Origin: Streptomyces sp. NBC_01244
Lineage (GTDB): Bacteria > Actinomycetota > Actinomycetes > Streptomycetales > Streptomycetaceae
Assembly: GCF_035987325.1 (NCBI RefSeq)
Contig: NZ_CP108488.1
Location: forward strand, 620,001 to 684,000
Direction: 5' to 3'
Length of the DNA stretch: 64,000 nucleotides
Shown here: positions 34,307 through 43,762 of the stretch, piece by piece
Numbering within the stretch: the stretch's first letter is position 1
How the letters are laid out: every line of letters begins with the position of its first letter
Position numbers and translations under genes: made by a program
Notes under the pieces: model-generated
What the model saw: only the letters and a program-made list of their open reading frames with translations
What the model was told of the DNA's origin: nothing
Database searches by the model: none

Positions 34307-35389
34307 GTGACTTCCCTCTTGCCTTGCTCAGAAGACCAGTTGACACCCCCGGCCACCCGGTCCGCCCCGCCCGCGGCGGTGCTGGAGGGCATCGCCGGAT
34401 ACGTTCCGCCCCGGGTGGTCGCCAACGCCGGACTCCCCTCGGCCTGGGGCATCGACGACGCCTGGGTGCACCGCCGCACCGGGATCCGCGAGCGGCGCCG
34501 GGCCGACGCCGGAGTGTCCACCGGGGAACTCGCCCTCGAGGCCGGGCGCCGCGCCCTGGCCGTGGCGGGCGGCGCTCCCGTGGACACCGTGCTCGTGGCC
34601 ACCTCCACCCCGGACCGGCCCATGCCGGCCATGGCCCCGCAATTGGCCACCCGTCTGGGCCTGGGCGGCGCGGCCGCCTGGGACGTCAACGCCGCCTGCA
34701 GCGGCTTCCTGTACGGGCTCGCCACCGCTACCGGAGCCCTGCTGTCCGGCTGCGCGGACCGGGTCCTGCTCGTCGCGGCCGACCTGTACTCGACCCTTCT
34801 GGACCCCGAGGACCACTCGGCCGGCATCGTCTTCGGCGACGGTGCGGGTGCCGTCGTCCTGCGCCGGGGCCGCGCCGGGGAACCGGGCAGCATCCTCGCC
34901 TTCGACCTCGGCAGCGACGGCTCGGGCGACGAGCTGATCGAGGTGCGCGGAGGCGGAGCCCGGGAACGGTCCGCCCCCGACGCCTACGGCCCCGGCGACC
35001 GGCACTTCCGGATGCAGGGGCGCGAGGTGTTCCAGCACGCGGTGACCCGGATGACCCAGTCCTCTCAGACCGTACTGAAACACGCGGGCTGGTCACCCGA
35101 GGACGTGGACCGGTTCTGCGCCCACCAGGCCAACGCCCGCATCGTGAAAGCCGTCGGGGAGCGGCTGCCCGTCCCCGGACCGCGCCGGGTGACCAACATC
35201 GAGCGGGTCGGCAACACCGGCGCCGCGTCCATCCCGCTCGCCCTGGCCGACGCCGCCTCGCGCGGCGAACTGCACGCCGGGGAGAGGGTGTTGCTCACCA
35301 CCTTCGGGGCCGGGCTCACCTGGGGGTCTGCCGCCGTGCTCTGGCCGCGGCTCGAGCGTGCGGTGCCCGCCATCGACCCGGCGCCCTGA
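34307..35389 (+). CDS. 3-oxoacyl-ACP synthase III-like ketosynthase
   Basis: A 360-residue thiolase-fold enzyme of the FabH group. The active-site Cys lies in DVNAACSGFLYG, His in CAHQANARI and Asn in VGNTGAASIPLA, so the full Cys-His-Asn triad is kept. FabH-type enzymes join an acyl-CoA starter to malonyl-ACP. It opens the cluster with the ACP, KAS II, second KAS III, CMD and P450 genes; a 313-bp gap separates it from the ACP. The starter cannot be predicted. The N terminus (about residues 1-25) extends beyond usual FabH, so a later start is possible. Confidence 0.88.
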   Translation: MTSLLPCSEDQLTPPATRSAPPAAVLEGIAGYVPPRVVANAGLPSAWGIDDAWVHRRTGIRERRRADAGVSTGELALEAGRRALAVAGGAPVDTVLVATSTPDRPMPAMAPQLATRLGLGGAAAWDVNAACSGFLYGLATATGALLSGCADRVLLVAADLYSTLLDPEDHSAGIVFGDGAGAVVLRRGRAGEPGSILAFDLGSDGSGDELIEVRGGGARERSAPDAYGPGDRHFRMQGREVFQHAVTRMTQSSQTVLKHAGWSPEDVDRFCAHQANARIVKAVGERLPVPGPRRVTNIERVGNTGAASIPLALADAASRGELHAGERVLLTTFGAGLTWGSAAVLWPRLERAVPAIDPAP

Positions 35390-35702
35390 GCTCTGCTCGT
35401 TCACCACCACGCCCAGCCTCACCCACCACACCCAGCCGCACCCACCGCCTCCACCCGACTCCGCCCACCGGGTTCCCGCGGGGTCCCCGTGACCCCCGCG
35501 CAGCCTTCGGCGCCCACCACTTTCACCGTCCGCGCCGATGCCGTAGGGCCCGATCGGTCGCACCGGACCCTGCCGCCACGTGATCCCCGGTCCCTGAAGT
35601 CCCGCTCCCCACACCGGTCCCGGATACCCGCTCCCAGCCGCCCACCGCGCCCTGCCCGTCTTCAGCTCACGCTCACCACCCGTCCCGGAAGGACGCTCCG
35701 CC
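35390..35702 (+). other. Non-coding C-rich gap
   Basis: 313 bp between the KAS III and ACP genes. The first part is rich in CACCCA-type repeats. No gene or clear promoter seen; the last bases (GGAAGGACG) are the ACP ribosome site. Confidence 0.5.
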
Positions 35703-35951
35703 ATGCCCCCTGTCCAGACCGTTCTCGCCACCGTGCTCACCGAGAAGTTCGAAGTCTCCCCCGAGAGCGTCCTGCCCGACGCCACCCTGGAGAGCCTCGA
35801 CCTCGACTCGCTCGCCCTCGCCGAACTGGCCCTCGCCCTCCAGGAGGAGCTCGGCGTGAAGGTCGAGGAACACGAGGCCGCCAAGCGCACCACCATCGGC
35901 GAGCTCGTGGCCGTACTCCACTCCAAGCGGACCGCGCAGGACGCCCTGTGA
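35703..35951 (+). CDS. Acyl carrier protein
   Basis: An 82-residue ACP. The phosphopantetheine attachment motif is LDLDSLALAEL, with Ser in the DSL core near residue 36, followed by the acidic recognition helix (LALQEELGVKVEEHEA). GGAAGGACG stands before ATG 35703. Its TGA overlaps the GTG of the KAS II gene (GTGA), implying equimolar synthesis. It would carry the growing chain between the two KAS enzymes and perhaps present it to the P450. Confidence 0.93.
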   Translation: MPPVQTVLATVLTEKFEVSPESVLPDATLESLDLDSLALAELALALQEELGVKVEEHEAAKRTTIGELVAVLHSKRTAQDAL

Positions 35952-37204
35952 CGGCTTCCCCGCACCCCCGCGCCGTCGCCGTCACCGGCCTGGGGCTGAT
36001 CACCCCGGCCGGGATCGGCCGTGAGGACACCTGGGCCGGGGTGCTCCGGGGCCGCTCCACGGCGGACACCGATCCCGAGCTCAAGGACTGCCCGGTCGGC
36101 TTCTCCTGCCGGATCCCCGCCATGACCCCCGAGCAGGGGCGCATCGGCGGCGGCAGGGCCTGGCGGATGGGCCGGTTCACGCAGCTCGCGGTGCTGGCGG
36201 CCCGCGAGGCCGTGGCCGATGCCGGACTCGACCCCGCTTCCTGGGACGGGGCCCGGGTGGCCGTGGTGATCGGCTCGGGACTGGCCGGGGCTCTCCATCT
36301 GGAGACGATGACCCTGCGCCACCACCAGGGGGGACCCGACCTGGTCTCGCCCTCCCTCATCCCGATGCTGATCCCCAACATGGCCGCCGGCGAGGTGTCC
36401 GCGGACCTCGGCGCCCACGGGCCCTCCCTGGCCACCGAGACGGCCTGTGCCTCCGGGGCCACCGCCCTGGCCATCGCCCGTGACCTGCTGCTCTCCGGGG
36501 CCTGCGACATCGCGATCGCCGGCGGTGCGGAGGCGGCCGTGACCCCGGTGGTCACCACCGGGTTCGCCCGGATGGGCGCCCTGTCCGGGCGGGTGGACCA
36601 GCCGGCCCTGGCCTCCAGGCCGTTCGCGGCGGACCGGGACGGCTTCGTCATCGCCGAGGGGGCCGCAGTGCTCGTACTGGAGCGGCCGGCGGACGCGGCG
36701 GCTCGCGGGCGGCGCGGCTACGCGCACCTGGCCGGAGCCGGCCTCACCTCGGACGCACACCATCCGACGGCGCCGTCCCCCGGCGGCGAGTACGCCGAGG
36801 CGGCCCTGCGCGCGGCGCTCACCCAGGCCGGGCTGTCCCCGGCGGACGTCGACCACGTCAACGCCCACGGAACCTCGACCCCGCTCAACGACCGCACCGA
36901 GGCAGAGCTCATCGCCCGAGTCCTGGCGCACGGCCCCAGCGTGACCGCCCCCAAGGGGGTGCTCGGCCACAGCCTCGGTGCCTCCGGCGCCGTGGAGGCC
37001 GCGCTCACCGCCCTCACCATCCGTGACTCCCGGGTGGCACCGATCGCCAACCTCGCGGCGCGCGGCTCCGGTTGCGGCTCCGGCTCTCCCTACGACATCG
37101 ACTGCGTGACGGGCACGGTGCGCGAGCAGCGGGTCGGCGCCGCCGTCAGCCACTCCTTCGGCTTCGGCGGGCACAACGTGGTGCTCCTCCTCACCGCGCC
37201 CTGA
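35948..37204 (+). CDS. 3-oxoacyl-ACP synthase II-like ketosynthase (KAS II)
   Basis: A 418-residue FabF-type condensing enzyme: VAVTGLGLITPAGIG at the start, active-site Cys in ETACASGATAL, the two histidines in VNAHGTSTPLND and GHSLGASGAVEA, and the closing SHSFGFGGHN. All residues for elongation are present, unlike chain-length-factor proteins. No KS-beta partner is encoded, so this is not a classical type II aromatic PKS; a FAS-like single-KS system is more likely. The GTG start overlaps the ACP stop by four bases. Confidence 0.93.
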   Translation: MTASPHPRAVAVTGLGLITPAGIGREDTWAGVLRGRSTADTDPELKDCPVGFSCRIPAMTPEQGRIGGGRAWRMGRFTQLAVLAAREAVADAGLDPASWDGARVAVVIGSGLAGALHLETMTLRHHQGGPDLVSPSLIPMLIPNMAAGEVSADLGAHGPSLATETACASGATALAIARDLLLSGACDIAIAGGAEAAVTPVVTTGFARMGALSGRVDQPALASRPFAADRDGFVIAEGAAVLVLERPADAAARGRRGYAHLAGAGLTSDAHHPTAPSPGGEYAEAALRAALTQAGLSPADVDHVNAHGTSTPLNDRTEAELIARVLAHGPSVTAPKGVLGHSLGASGAVEAALTALTIRDSRVAPIANLAARGSGCGSGSPYDIDCVTGTVREQRVGAAVSHSFGFGGHNVVLLLTAP

Positions 37205-37242
37205 CCGCCGCCCGTCCCCCACCAGCAGAAGGCTTCGTACCC

Positions 37243-38237
37243 TTGGCCGTTCACAGTGCCGTCGTCCACGCCACCGTCCACGTACCGCAGGAGCGCCAGA
37301 GCGTCTCCGCGGTCGAGGACCGCTTCCGGGCGGGCAGCCCCGGCGTCCCGATGTCCCGGGGCGTGCTCCGGCACATGTACGGGCTCGACCAGCGCACGGT
37401 GGCACCGCCCGAGGAGCAGCCCTCCGACCTGGCGGTGCGCGCCGCCCGCAGTCTGCTGGAGGAGAGCGGCACCCCCGCCCGGAAGGTGGACCTGCTGCTG
37501 TACGCCGACATCCTCGCCGATATGGAGGAACCGGCCACCGCCCATGTGGTGGCGGCCAAACTCGGCCTGGACTGCCCTGTGTTCGACCTGAAGAACGCCT
37601 GCAACGGCGTACTGAACGCGCTGGAGGTGGCCGACGCCTTCGTCCGGGCGGGACAGTACCGGCGGGTGCTGATCACCAGCGCCGAGGTCAGCACCCGGTA
37701 GAGCCGATGGAGCGTCACGGACCCGGACGAGTTGCTCAGTGCCCTGCCGAGCCTGAGCACCGGCGACATGGGCTCGGCGGTCCTGGTCGCGGCGAGTGCG
37801 CGGCCCGGGATCCTCGAGAGCCGGTTCTTCGCCAACTCCTGGGGCTGGCAGGCCGCGACACTGTCCAATCCGTACGCGAACCACCGCAGGATGGGCCGCC
37901 TGGAGATCGACTCGGCGCGGCTCGTCGCCTCCTTCGACGGGATGCCGGCCAAGGTGCGCGGTGCGGTACGCGAACTCGGGGTGGGTGTCGAGGACTTCGA
38001 TCTCGTCTGCGTGCACCAGCCGTCCGTGCCCTTCACCCGGGTGGCGTGCGACTGGGTGGGCTGGATCCCTCGCGGATCCTGTCCACCTTCCCCGCGCACG
38101 GCAACGTCGCGACCAACACCATCCCGCTGCAGCCGGCCACCGCGATGAAGTCGGACCGGCTCCACCCGGGCGACCTGGTGGGCATGTTCGGGTTCGCGAG
38201 CGGCGCCAGCGCCGGCGTCGTCGTCTGCCGGTGGTGA
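37243..38237 (+). pseudogene. Second KAS III-like gene, broken by a nonsense codon and a frameshift
   Basis: Read from TTG 37243 (AGAAGG upstream), the sequence encodes a KAS III-type protein: FDLKNACNGVLNAL with active-site Cys, then VCVHQPSVPF with the His region. The frame is interrupted twice: a TAG at 37699-37701 (STR then stop; the same frame continues as SRWSVTDPDELL), and a one-base loss near 38060, after which the frame shifts to GLDPSRILSTFPAHGNVATN and ends at 38235-38237 with ASGASAGVVVCRW. The rest is well conserved with strong third-position bias, so the damage is recent or an error. If real, the cluster lacks its second KAS III. Confidence 0.85.
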
Positions 38238-38824
38238 GCCCGATGACCACCGAACCGCCCGAGCGCCCCGTACGCATCACCCCGCTGCCGCCCGAGCAGT
38301 GGACGCCCGCCCTGCGCGGGCTGCTGGCCGGATCCGCCAAGGACGGCCCCGGGCGGGTGAACCTCTTCGGCACCCTCGCCCACCATCCCGGACTCGCACA
38401 CGCCTGGCTCTCCCTGGCCCGGGTCCTGACCCACGAAGGAACCTTGACGAACCGTCAGCGGGAGTTGGTCGTCCTGCGCACCGCACACCGGCGCGGAGGG
38501 TCCTTCGTGTTCGACCGTCACAGCGCGGTCGCCGCCGACGCCGGGCTGGACTGCCGGGAAGTGGCGGCGACGACCTCGCCTCTCACCGAACACCCTTGGC
38601 AGGACGCCGATTTGTCCCTGCTGGAGGCTTCCGACGCGCTCGCGGCCGGTGAGCCGCTGCCGCAGCCGCTGTGGGACCGGCTGGCGGGCGGACTGCGCGC
38701 CGACCAACTGATCGAACTGCTGATCCTCGCCGGGCAGTGCGCCACCATGTGCGCCACGCTCGGCGCCCTCCACACCCCGCCCGACGGCGGCCGAACCCCC
38801 TCCGGACGAGATCCGCCACCATGA
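38234..38824 (+). CDS. Carboxymuconolactone decarboxylase-like protein
   Basis: A 196-residue AhpD/CMD-fold protein: NLFGTLAHHPGLAHAWLSLA, TLTNRQRELVVLRTAHRRGG and LIELLILAGQCATMCATLG follow the family pattern, but the redox CxxC of AhpD is absent, so a peroxidase role is unlikely. The GTG at 38234 overlaps the preceding stop (GTGA) and its own TGA overlaps the P450 ATG (ATGA); ATG 38243 is an alternative start. Tight coupling with the KAS and P450 genes implies a role in the same pathway, but the reaction is unknown. Confidence 0.8.
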   Translation: MSPMTTEPPERPVRITPLPPEQWTPALRGLLAGSAKDGPGRVNLFGTLAHHPGLAHAWLSLARVLTHEGTLTNRQRELVVLRTAHRRGGSFVFDRHSAVAADAGLDCREVAATTSPLTEHPWQDADLSLLEASDALAAGEPLPQPLWDRLAGGLRADQLIELLILAGQCATMCATLGALHTPPDGGRTPSGRDPPP

Positions 38825-40251
38825 CCGTCACCACCACGCCGACCGTCACCACCACGCCGACCGCCGCCTCCGCCGACACCGGCTTCGGCTCCGGAAACCC
38901 GGCCGCCGCCGCGGCCCCGCTCGCCCTGCCCGCCCCGTACGGGTCCTGCCCCTACGACCCGCCACCCGGCTACACGCAGGCCGCCGCCAGGGCTCCGGTC
39001 AGCCGCGCCGAGCTGCCCGACGGCACCCCCTGCTGGCTCGTGACGGGCCACCAGGAGGTGCGGGCCGTCCTCGCCGACGCCCGCTTCAGCGCCGACGCAC
39101 GCACCCCCGGATTCCCCTTCCTCTCCCCCGGCCAGCGTCAACTGGCCACCGCGCAGCCCAGTTTCATCCGGATGGACGACCCGGAGCACTCCCGGCTGCG
39201 CAGGATGGTCGCCAAGGACTTCCTGAACCGCCGGGTCCGGGAACTGCGCCCGGCCATCGCGGACGTGGTCGAGGCCGCCGTCGGGGCAATGACCTCCGGC
39301 GGACGCCGGACCGCCGACCTCGTCGCGGACTTCGCGCTGCCCGTCCCGTCACTGGTCATCTGCCTGATGCTGGGGGTCCCGTACGAGGACCACGCGCTGT
39401 TCCAGTCGCTCAGCCGGACCCTGCTCGACAACACCACCGACCCGGGACGGGCCGCCGGGGCCCACCGCGGGCTGATGGGCTACCTGGCCGAGCTGGCCGA
39501 GCTGGCCGAGCTGGCCGAGCTGGCCGAGCTGGCCGAGCTGGCCGAGCTGGCCGAGCTGGCCGAGCGCAAACGGCGGGATCCCGGGGACGACATCCTCAGC
39601 CGGCTCGCCGTCCGGCCCGACCTGACCGCGCGGGAGACGGCCTCGCTCGGCTTCATGCTCCTGATCACCGGCCACGAGAGCACCACCAACATGGCGGCGC
39701 TCAGCGTCCTGGCCCTCCTGCGCCACCCCGGGCAGGCCGCCCGGCTGCGTGCCGAACCGGCCCTGATTCCAGGTGCGGTGGAGGAACTGCTGCGCTACCT
39801 CACGATCATCCACCTCGGCCTGGGCCGCGCCGCCACCGAGGACGTCACGGTCGCCGGAGCGGCGATCCGGGCTGGGGACGGGGTGATCTGCATGCTGTCC
39901 ACCGCCAACCGGCAGCCGGAGCTCTTCGGCTCCGCAGACTTCACCGAACCCACCGAACCCACCGAACCCACCGAACCCACCGACCCGGCCGAACCCGCCG
40001 AAGCCCCGGGCGGCGGCTCCGCCTGTCCCGCCGAGCTGGACGTGACCCGGGACGCGCGCCGGCACGTGGCCTTCGGCCACGGTCCGCACCAGTGCCTGGG
40101 CCACACCCTGGCGCGCGTCGAGCTCCAGGTCATGCTGGAGACCGTCCTGCGCAAACTGCCCGGCCTGCGACTGGCCGTACCCGAGGAGCAGCTCGTGTTC
40201 CAACGGGACACCATCGTCTACGGGTTGCGGGAGCTCCCCGTCGCCTGGTGA
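38821..40251 (+). CDS. Cytochrome P450 with two in-frame repeat expansions
   Basis: A 476-residue bacterial class I P450. The heme-ligand loop FGHGPHQCLGHTLAR gives the Cys; the I-helix oxygen motif reads LLITGHESTTN; the K-helix ExxR is EELLRYL. A Thr-Pro-rich head (TVTTTPTVTTTPT) precedes the fold. Two insertions are odd: nine copies of Leu-Ala-Glu after HRGLMGY, in the region linking helices F/G to H, and a run of Glu-Pro-Thr before the heme loop. Both come from perfect 9-bp repeats, so length may vary between strains. It likely oxidises the product made by the KAS/ACP genes; electrons must come from ferredoxins encoded elsewhere. Confidence 0.92.
   Translation: MTVTTTPTVTTTPTAASADTGFGSGNPAAAAAPLALPAPYGSCPYDPPPGYTQAAARAPVSRAELPDGTPCWLVTGHQEVRAVLADARFSADARTPGFPFLSPGQRQLATAQPSFIRMDDPEHSRLRRMVAKDFLNRRVRELRPAIADVVEAAVGAMTSGGRRTADLVADFALPVPSLVICLMLGVPYEDHALFQSLSRTLLDNTTDPGRAAGAHRGLMGYLAELAELAELAELAELAELAELAELAERKRRDPGDDILSRLAVRPDLTARETASLGFMLLITGHESTTNMAALSVLALLRHPGQAARLRAEPALIPGAVEELLRYLTIIHLGLGRAATEDVTVAGAAIRAGDGVICMLSTANRQPELFGSADFTEPTEPTEPTEPTDPAEPAEAPGGGSACPAELDVTRDARRHVAFGHGPHQCLGHTLARVELQVMLETVLRKLPGLRLAVPEEQLVFQRDTIVYGLRELPVAW
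39484..39564 (+). repeat. Nine perfect 9-bp repeats (Leu-Ala-Glu) in the P450
   Basis: CTGGCCGAG repeated nine times without change. The repeat would extend a helix by about 27 residues. Perfect identity suggests very recent expansion by slippage. Confidence 0.97.
39943..39996 (+). repeat. 9-bp repeats (Thr-Glu-Pro) in the P450
   Basis: ACCGAACCC four times perfectly (39943-39978), then two diverged copies. Translates to repeated Thr-Glu-Pro, a flexible loop just before the heme-binding region. Confidence 0.95.
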
Positions 40252-40375
40252 CCCCCACGGACGAATTCGTGTGCGAGCTGATGTTTCCCGCGTCGGCGGA
40301 GAACCGAACGGGCCCGCCCGGCGTGATACCCCACACCACACGCATGGGCATGCACACGAACGCGGGGGAACACGG

Positions 40376-43300
40376 GTGGGATTCGCAAGGAAGGCCCGAA
40401 CGGCGGCACTGGCCGCAGCGGTGACGGGCACACTGGTCGCGGGCACGGTGTCCGCCGGCGCCACGCCGGCGCCGGCCGCCGGCACCACCGCACAGGACGG
40501 CACGGGAGGTCCGGCCAAGGGCCGGGCGAAGAAGGAAGCGACGCCGTCGGCGACCGTGACCCTGGTCACCGGTGACCGGGTCGTCGTCAAGGGCGACGGC
40601 AGCGTCGAGCAGGTGATCCGCGGCGCGGGCCGTGAGGGGACGGCCCTCTCGGTGCGCCGCGAGGGCGCGCACACGTACGTCGTTCCGCAGGACGCCCTGC
40701 GACTGGTCGCCGACGGGGTGCTCGACCGGCGGCTGTTCGACGTCACCCAGCTGGTGAAGGACGGGTACGACGACGCGCACCGCACCACGCTGCCCCTGAT
40801 CGCCGGCTACCGGCGCGACGCCTCGGGGGCCAAAACCTTCGGCGCCGCCGGCGACACGCTCGCGGCGGTCGCCCGCGACCGCCGCGAACTGCCCGCGGTG
40901 GCGGGCGAGGCGTTCAACGCGCGGAAGGCCGACGCCGCGGCCCTCTGGACGGCGGTCACCGGCCGGAAGGACGCCCGCGCGCTGGGCTCCGCGCCCGTAC
41001 CGCCCGTCGCCCACCTGTGGCTGGACGGCAAGGTGAGCGCCACCCTGGACAAGAGCGTGCCGCAGATAGGCGCGCCCGCCATGTGGAAGGCGGGCTACAC
41101 CGGCAAGGGCGTCAAGGTGGCGGTCCTGGACACGGGGGTCGACGAGACCCACCCGGACCTCAAGGGCGTCGAGACCCTGCAGAAGAACTTCAGCAGCTCA
41201 CCCGACTCCAAAGACCGGTACGGGCACGGTACGCACGTGGCCTCCACGATCGCCGGGTCGGGCGCGCGGTCGGGCGGCCTCTACAAGGGCGTGGCACCCG
41301 ATGTGCAGCTCCTGGACGGCAAGGTCCTGGGCGACGACGGCTTCGGCTCCGACTCCGAGATCGTCAGCGGTATGCAGTGGGCCGTGGACCAGGGCGCGAC
41401 CGTGGTCAACATGAGCGTGGGCTCTCCCGACCAGCCGGGCGTCGACCCCATGGAGGAAGCGGTCGCCCAGCTCTCCGGCAAGGCCCTGTTCGTGGTGGCC
41501 GCCGGGAACGAGGGCGACCAGGCCGGCACGATGCGCACGCCCGGCAGCGCTGCCGCGGCCCTCACGGTCGGCGCGGTGGACAAGCAGGACCAGCTCGCCG
41601 ACTTCTCCAGCCGTGGTCCGACCGCCGATGGACTGGCCAAGCCGGACATCACCGCCCCGGGCGTCGACATCACCGCCGCCGCGACCACGCAGAGCGCCGA
41701 TCCCGGGCCCCCCGAGGGCTACGTCAGCATGTCGGGCACCTCGATGGCCACCCCGCACGTCGCGGGCGCCGCGGCCCTGGTCAAGCAGCAGCACCCGAAC
41801 TGGAGCGCGGCCCGGATCAAGGCCCTGCTGACCGCCTCGGCCACGCCCAACCCGAAGCTCAACGCCTATCAGCAGGGCGCGGGCCTCACCGATCTGGTCC
41901 GGGCCGTCAAGGCCGTCGTCACCGCCGATCCCGGTTCTCTCGCCTTCGGTACGCACCTGTGGCCGCATGCCGACGACAAGCCGGTGTCCAAGTCCCTCAC
42001 GTACCGCAACCACGGGACCAAGCCGGTCACGCTGAAGCTGAGCACGGCCGGCACCGGCCCGTCCGGCCGTCCGGCCCCGGCCGGGATGTTCACCGTCAAG
42101 GACGCGCAGCTCACCGTCCCCGCCGGTGGCAGTGCGACTACCACCGTCACCGCCGACACCCGCAAGGGCGCCGCCGACGGCGCCTTCGGCGGAACCGTGC
42201 TGGCCTCCGGGGACGGTCAGCAGGTGCGCACTGGTCTCATGGTCGAGCGTGAGGTGGAGTCCTACGACGTCACCCTGAAGCACCTGGACGTCAACGGTGC
42301 GAAGCCGGCGACGTACTACACCACGGTCACCAAGCTCGGCACGGGCCTGGAGGGCCGCTTCGAGGTCCCGTACGACCCGAGCGGCACGGTCGTCCAGCGG
42401 CTGCCCAAGGGCGACTACCTGCTGGAGGGCGTCATCTGGGGCCCGGACGCCACCCTGGGCTTCTTCGTCCAGCCGGTGCTGAAGCTCACCGGGAGGACCA
42501 CGGTCACCTTCGACTCCCGCAAGGCCAAGCCGTTCGCCGTCACCCCGCCGGATCCGTCCGCGAAGCTGGTGAGCGCCTACGCCGGGTTCTACGACGAGGC
42601 CGCGATGGTGTCCGACATGTGGGCCACCGACGGGGCCACGAAGATCCTCACCCAGCACCTGGGCCCGGCCACGCCCACGCTGCGGGCGCAGTACAACGGT
42701 CTGTGGAAGACACCGGGGGCGGCGGGCAAGAACGTCGACTACCGGCTGGCCTTCAACCGTTCGGACACCTGGTTCACCGGGCTCGACCGCAAGCTCACCC
42801 GGGCGGACGTCGCCGAGGTGAAGCTCGGGTTCGGCGCCTCGGTCACCGGGGCGAAGGGCCTGCTCTACGCGACGCCGACGGACGCCAAGGGCTACACGTC
42901 CGGCGTACAGGACCCCGCCGAGCGGAGCCTGCCGCTGGCGAGCACCCAGTACGTCAACACCGAGGGCGGTGTGCGCTGGTCCTGGGTCGCCTCGCAGATC
43001 GACTCCAAGGGGGAGCCGCGCGTCGTCTACACGCACGACCTCCGTTCGTACAAGGCGGGCCACCGGTACACGCTGAACTTCAACACCGGCGTGGTCGGCC
43101 CCGATCTGGAGGCCGGGAAGGAGCAGGCCGCGACGCGCTCCGGCGACTACGTGGACTTCAATGTCGGGCTGTTCAACGACGGCGCCGGCCACGAGGGCTA
43201 TTCCATCACCACCGGCGGCGTCACCCGGCTGGAGTCCGGCGGCAAGGTCATCGTCGAAACTCCGCCGAGCGGCTGGCTGAGCGCCGAGGTGCCGGCCGGC

Positions 43301-43747
43301 AAGGCGACGTACCGGCTGACCAAGGAGGCGAGCCGCTCCGCCGGGGACACCTCGACCAGCACGAAGGTGAGCGCGATCTGGACGTTCACCTCGGCCCGTC
43401 CGGCCACGGACGAGACCGTGGCGCTGCCGCTGTCCACGGTGCGGCTGTCGCCGAAGCTGAGCCTGAGCGGGACCGCGCCGGCGGGCGGCGCGCTGAAGGT
43501 GCCGCTGGTGCTGGGCGGGGCGGCCGCGAAGGACGGGCAGGTCGCCGCATTGACGGTCAGGGTCTCCTTCGACGGGGGCAAGACCTGGCGGCTCCTCGCG
43601 GTGGCTACGGACGCGGAGGGGGCGCGGTCGGTGACCGTGCAGCACCCGGCGTCGGCCAAGGCCGTGTCGTTCCGGGTGGACCTGAAGGACAAGGCCGGCA
43701 ACACCGTACGGGAGACGATCACGAACGCCTACCGGCTCGCTCCCTGA
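40376..43747 (+). CDS. Large secreted S8 subtilisin-like serine protease
   Basis: A 1123-residue secreted protease. Signal peptide (about 1-30), then a propeptide beginning ATVTLVTGDRVVV, typical of streptomycete S8 proteases. The catalytic triad is visible: Asp252 (VAVLDTGVDETHPDL), His284 (GHGTHVAST) and Ser456 (GTSMATPHVAGAA), with the oxyanion Asn in AAGNEG. The 620-residue C-terminal part is beta-rich and probably made of fibronectin-like or jelly-roll modules for substrate binding. GTG 40376 follows CGGGGGA and starts the signal peptide; the frame opens at 40271 by chance. It is not obviously linked to the P450 cluster just upstream. Confidence 0.92.
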   Translation: MGFARKARTAALAAAVTGTLVAGTVSAGATPAPAAGTTAQDGTGGPAKGRAKKEATPSATVTLVTGDRVVVKGDGSVEQVIRGAGREGTALSVRREGAHTYVVPQDALRLVADGVLDRRLFDVTQLVKDGYDDAHRTTLPLIAGYRRDASGAKTFGAAGDTLAAVARDRRELPAVAGEAFNARKADAAALWTAVTGRKDARALGSAPVPPVAHLWLDGKVSATLDKSVPQIGAPAMWKAGYTGKGVKVAVLDTGVDETHPDLKGVETLQKNFSSSPDSKDRYGHGTHVASTIAGSGARSGGLYKGVAPDVQLLDGKVLGDDGFGSDSEIVSGMQWAVDQGATVVNMSVGSPDQPGVDPMEEAVAQLSGKALFVVAAGNEGDQAGTMRTPGSAAAALTVGAVDKQDQLADFSSRGPTADGLAKPDITAPGVDITAAATTQSADPGPPEGYVSMSGTSMATPHVAGAAALVKQQHPNWSAARIKALLTASATPNPKLNAYQQGAGLTDLVRAVKAVVTADPGSLAFGTHLWPHADDKPVSKSLTYRNHGTKPVTLKLSTAGTGPSGRPAPAGMFTVKDAQLTVPAGGSATTTVTADTRKGAADGAFGGTVLASGDGQQVRTGLMVEREVESYDVTLKHLDVNGAKPATYYTTVTKLGTGLEGRFEVPYDPSGTVVQRLPKGDYLLEGVIWGPDATLGFFVQPVLKLTGRTTVTFDSRKAKPFAVTPPDPSAKLVSAYAGFYDEAAMVSDMWATDGATKILTQHLGPATPTLRAQYNGLWKTPGAAGKNVDYRLAFNRSDTWFTGLDRKLTRADVAEVKLGFGASVTGAKGLLYATPTDAKGYTSGVQDPAERSLPLASTQYVNTEGGVRWSWVASQIDSKGEPRVVYTHDLRSYKAGHRYTLNFNTGVVGPDLEAGKEQAATRSGDYVDFNVGLFNDGAGHEGYSITTGGVTRLESGGKVIVETPPSGWLSAEVPAGKATYRLTKEASRSAGDTSTSTKVSAIWTFTSARPATDETVALPLSTVRLSPKLSLSGTAPAGGALKVPLVLGGAAAKDGQVAALTVRVSFDGGKTWRLLAVATDAEGARSVTVQHPASAKAVSFRVDLKDKAGNTVRETITNAYRLAP

Positions 43748-43762
43748 GCCGACAGCACGACA

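Noticed and set aside
35703..37204. Classical type II aromatic polyketide cluster
   Set aside because: The single KAS II has an active-site Cys and there is no chain-length factor, cyclase or aromatase.
41198..43645. 815-codon minus-strand frame inside the S8 protease
   Set aside because: Shadow of the subtilase; composition (His, Arg, Gly, Val repeats) fits an antisense frame.
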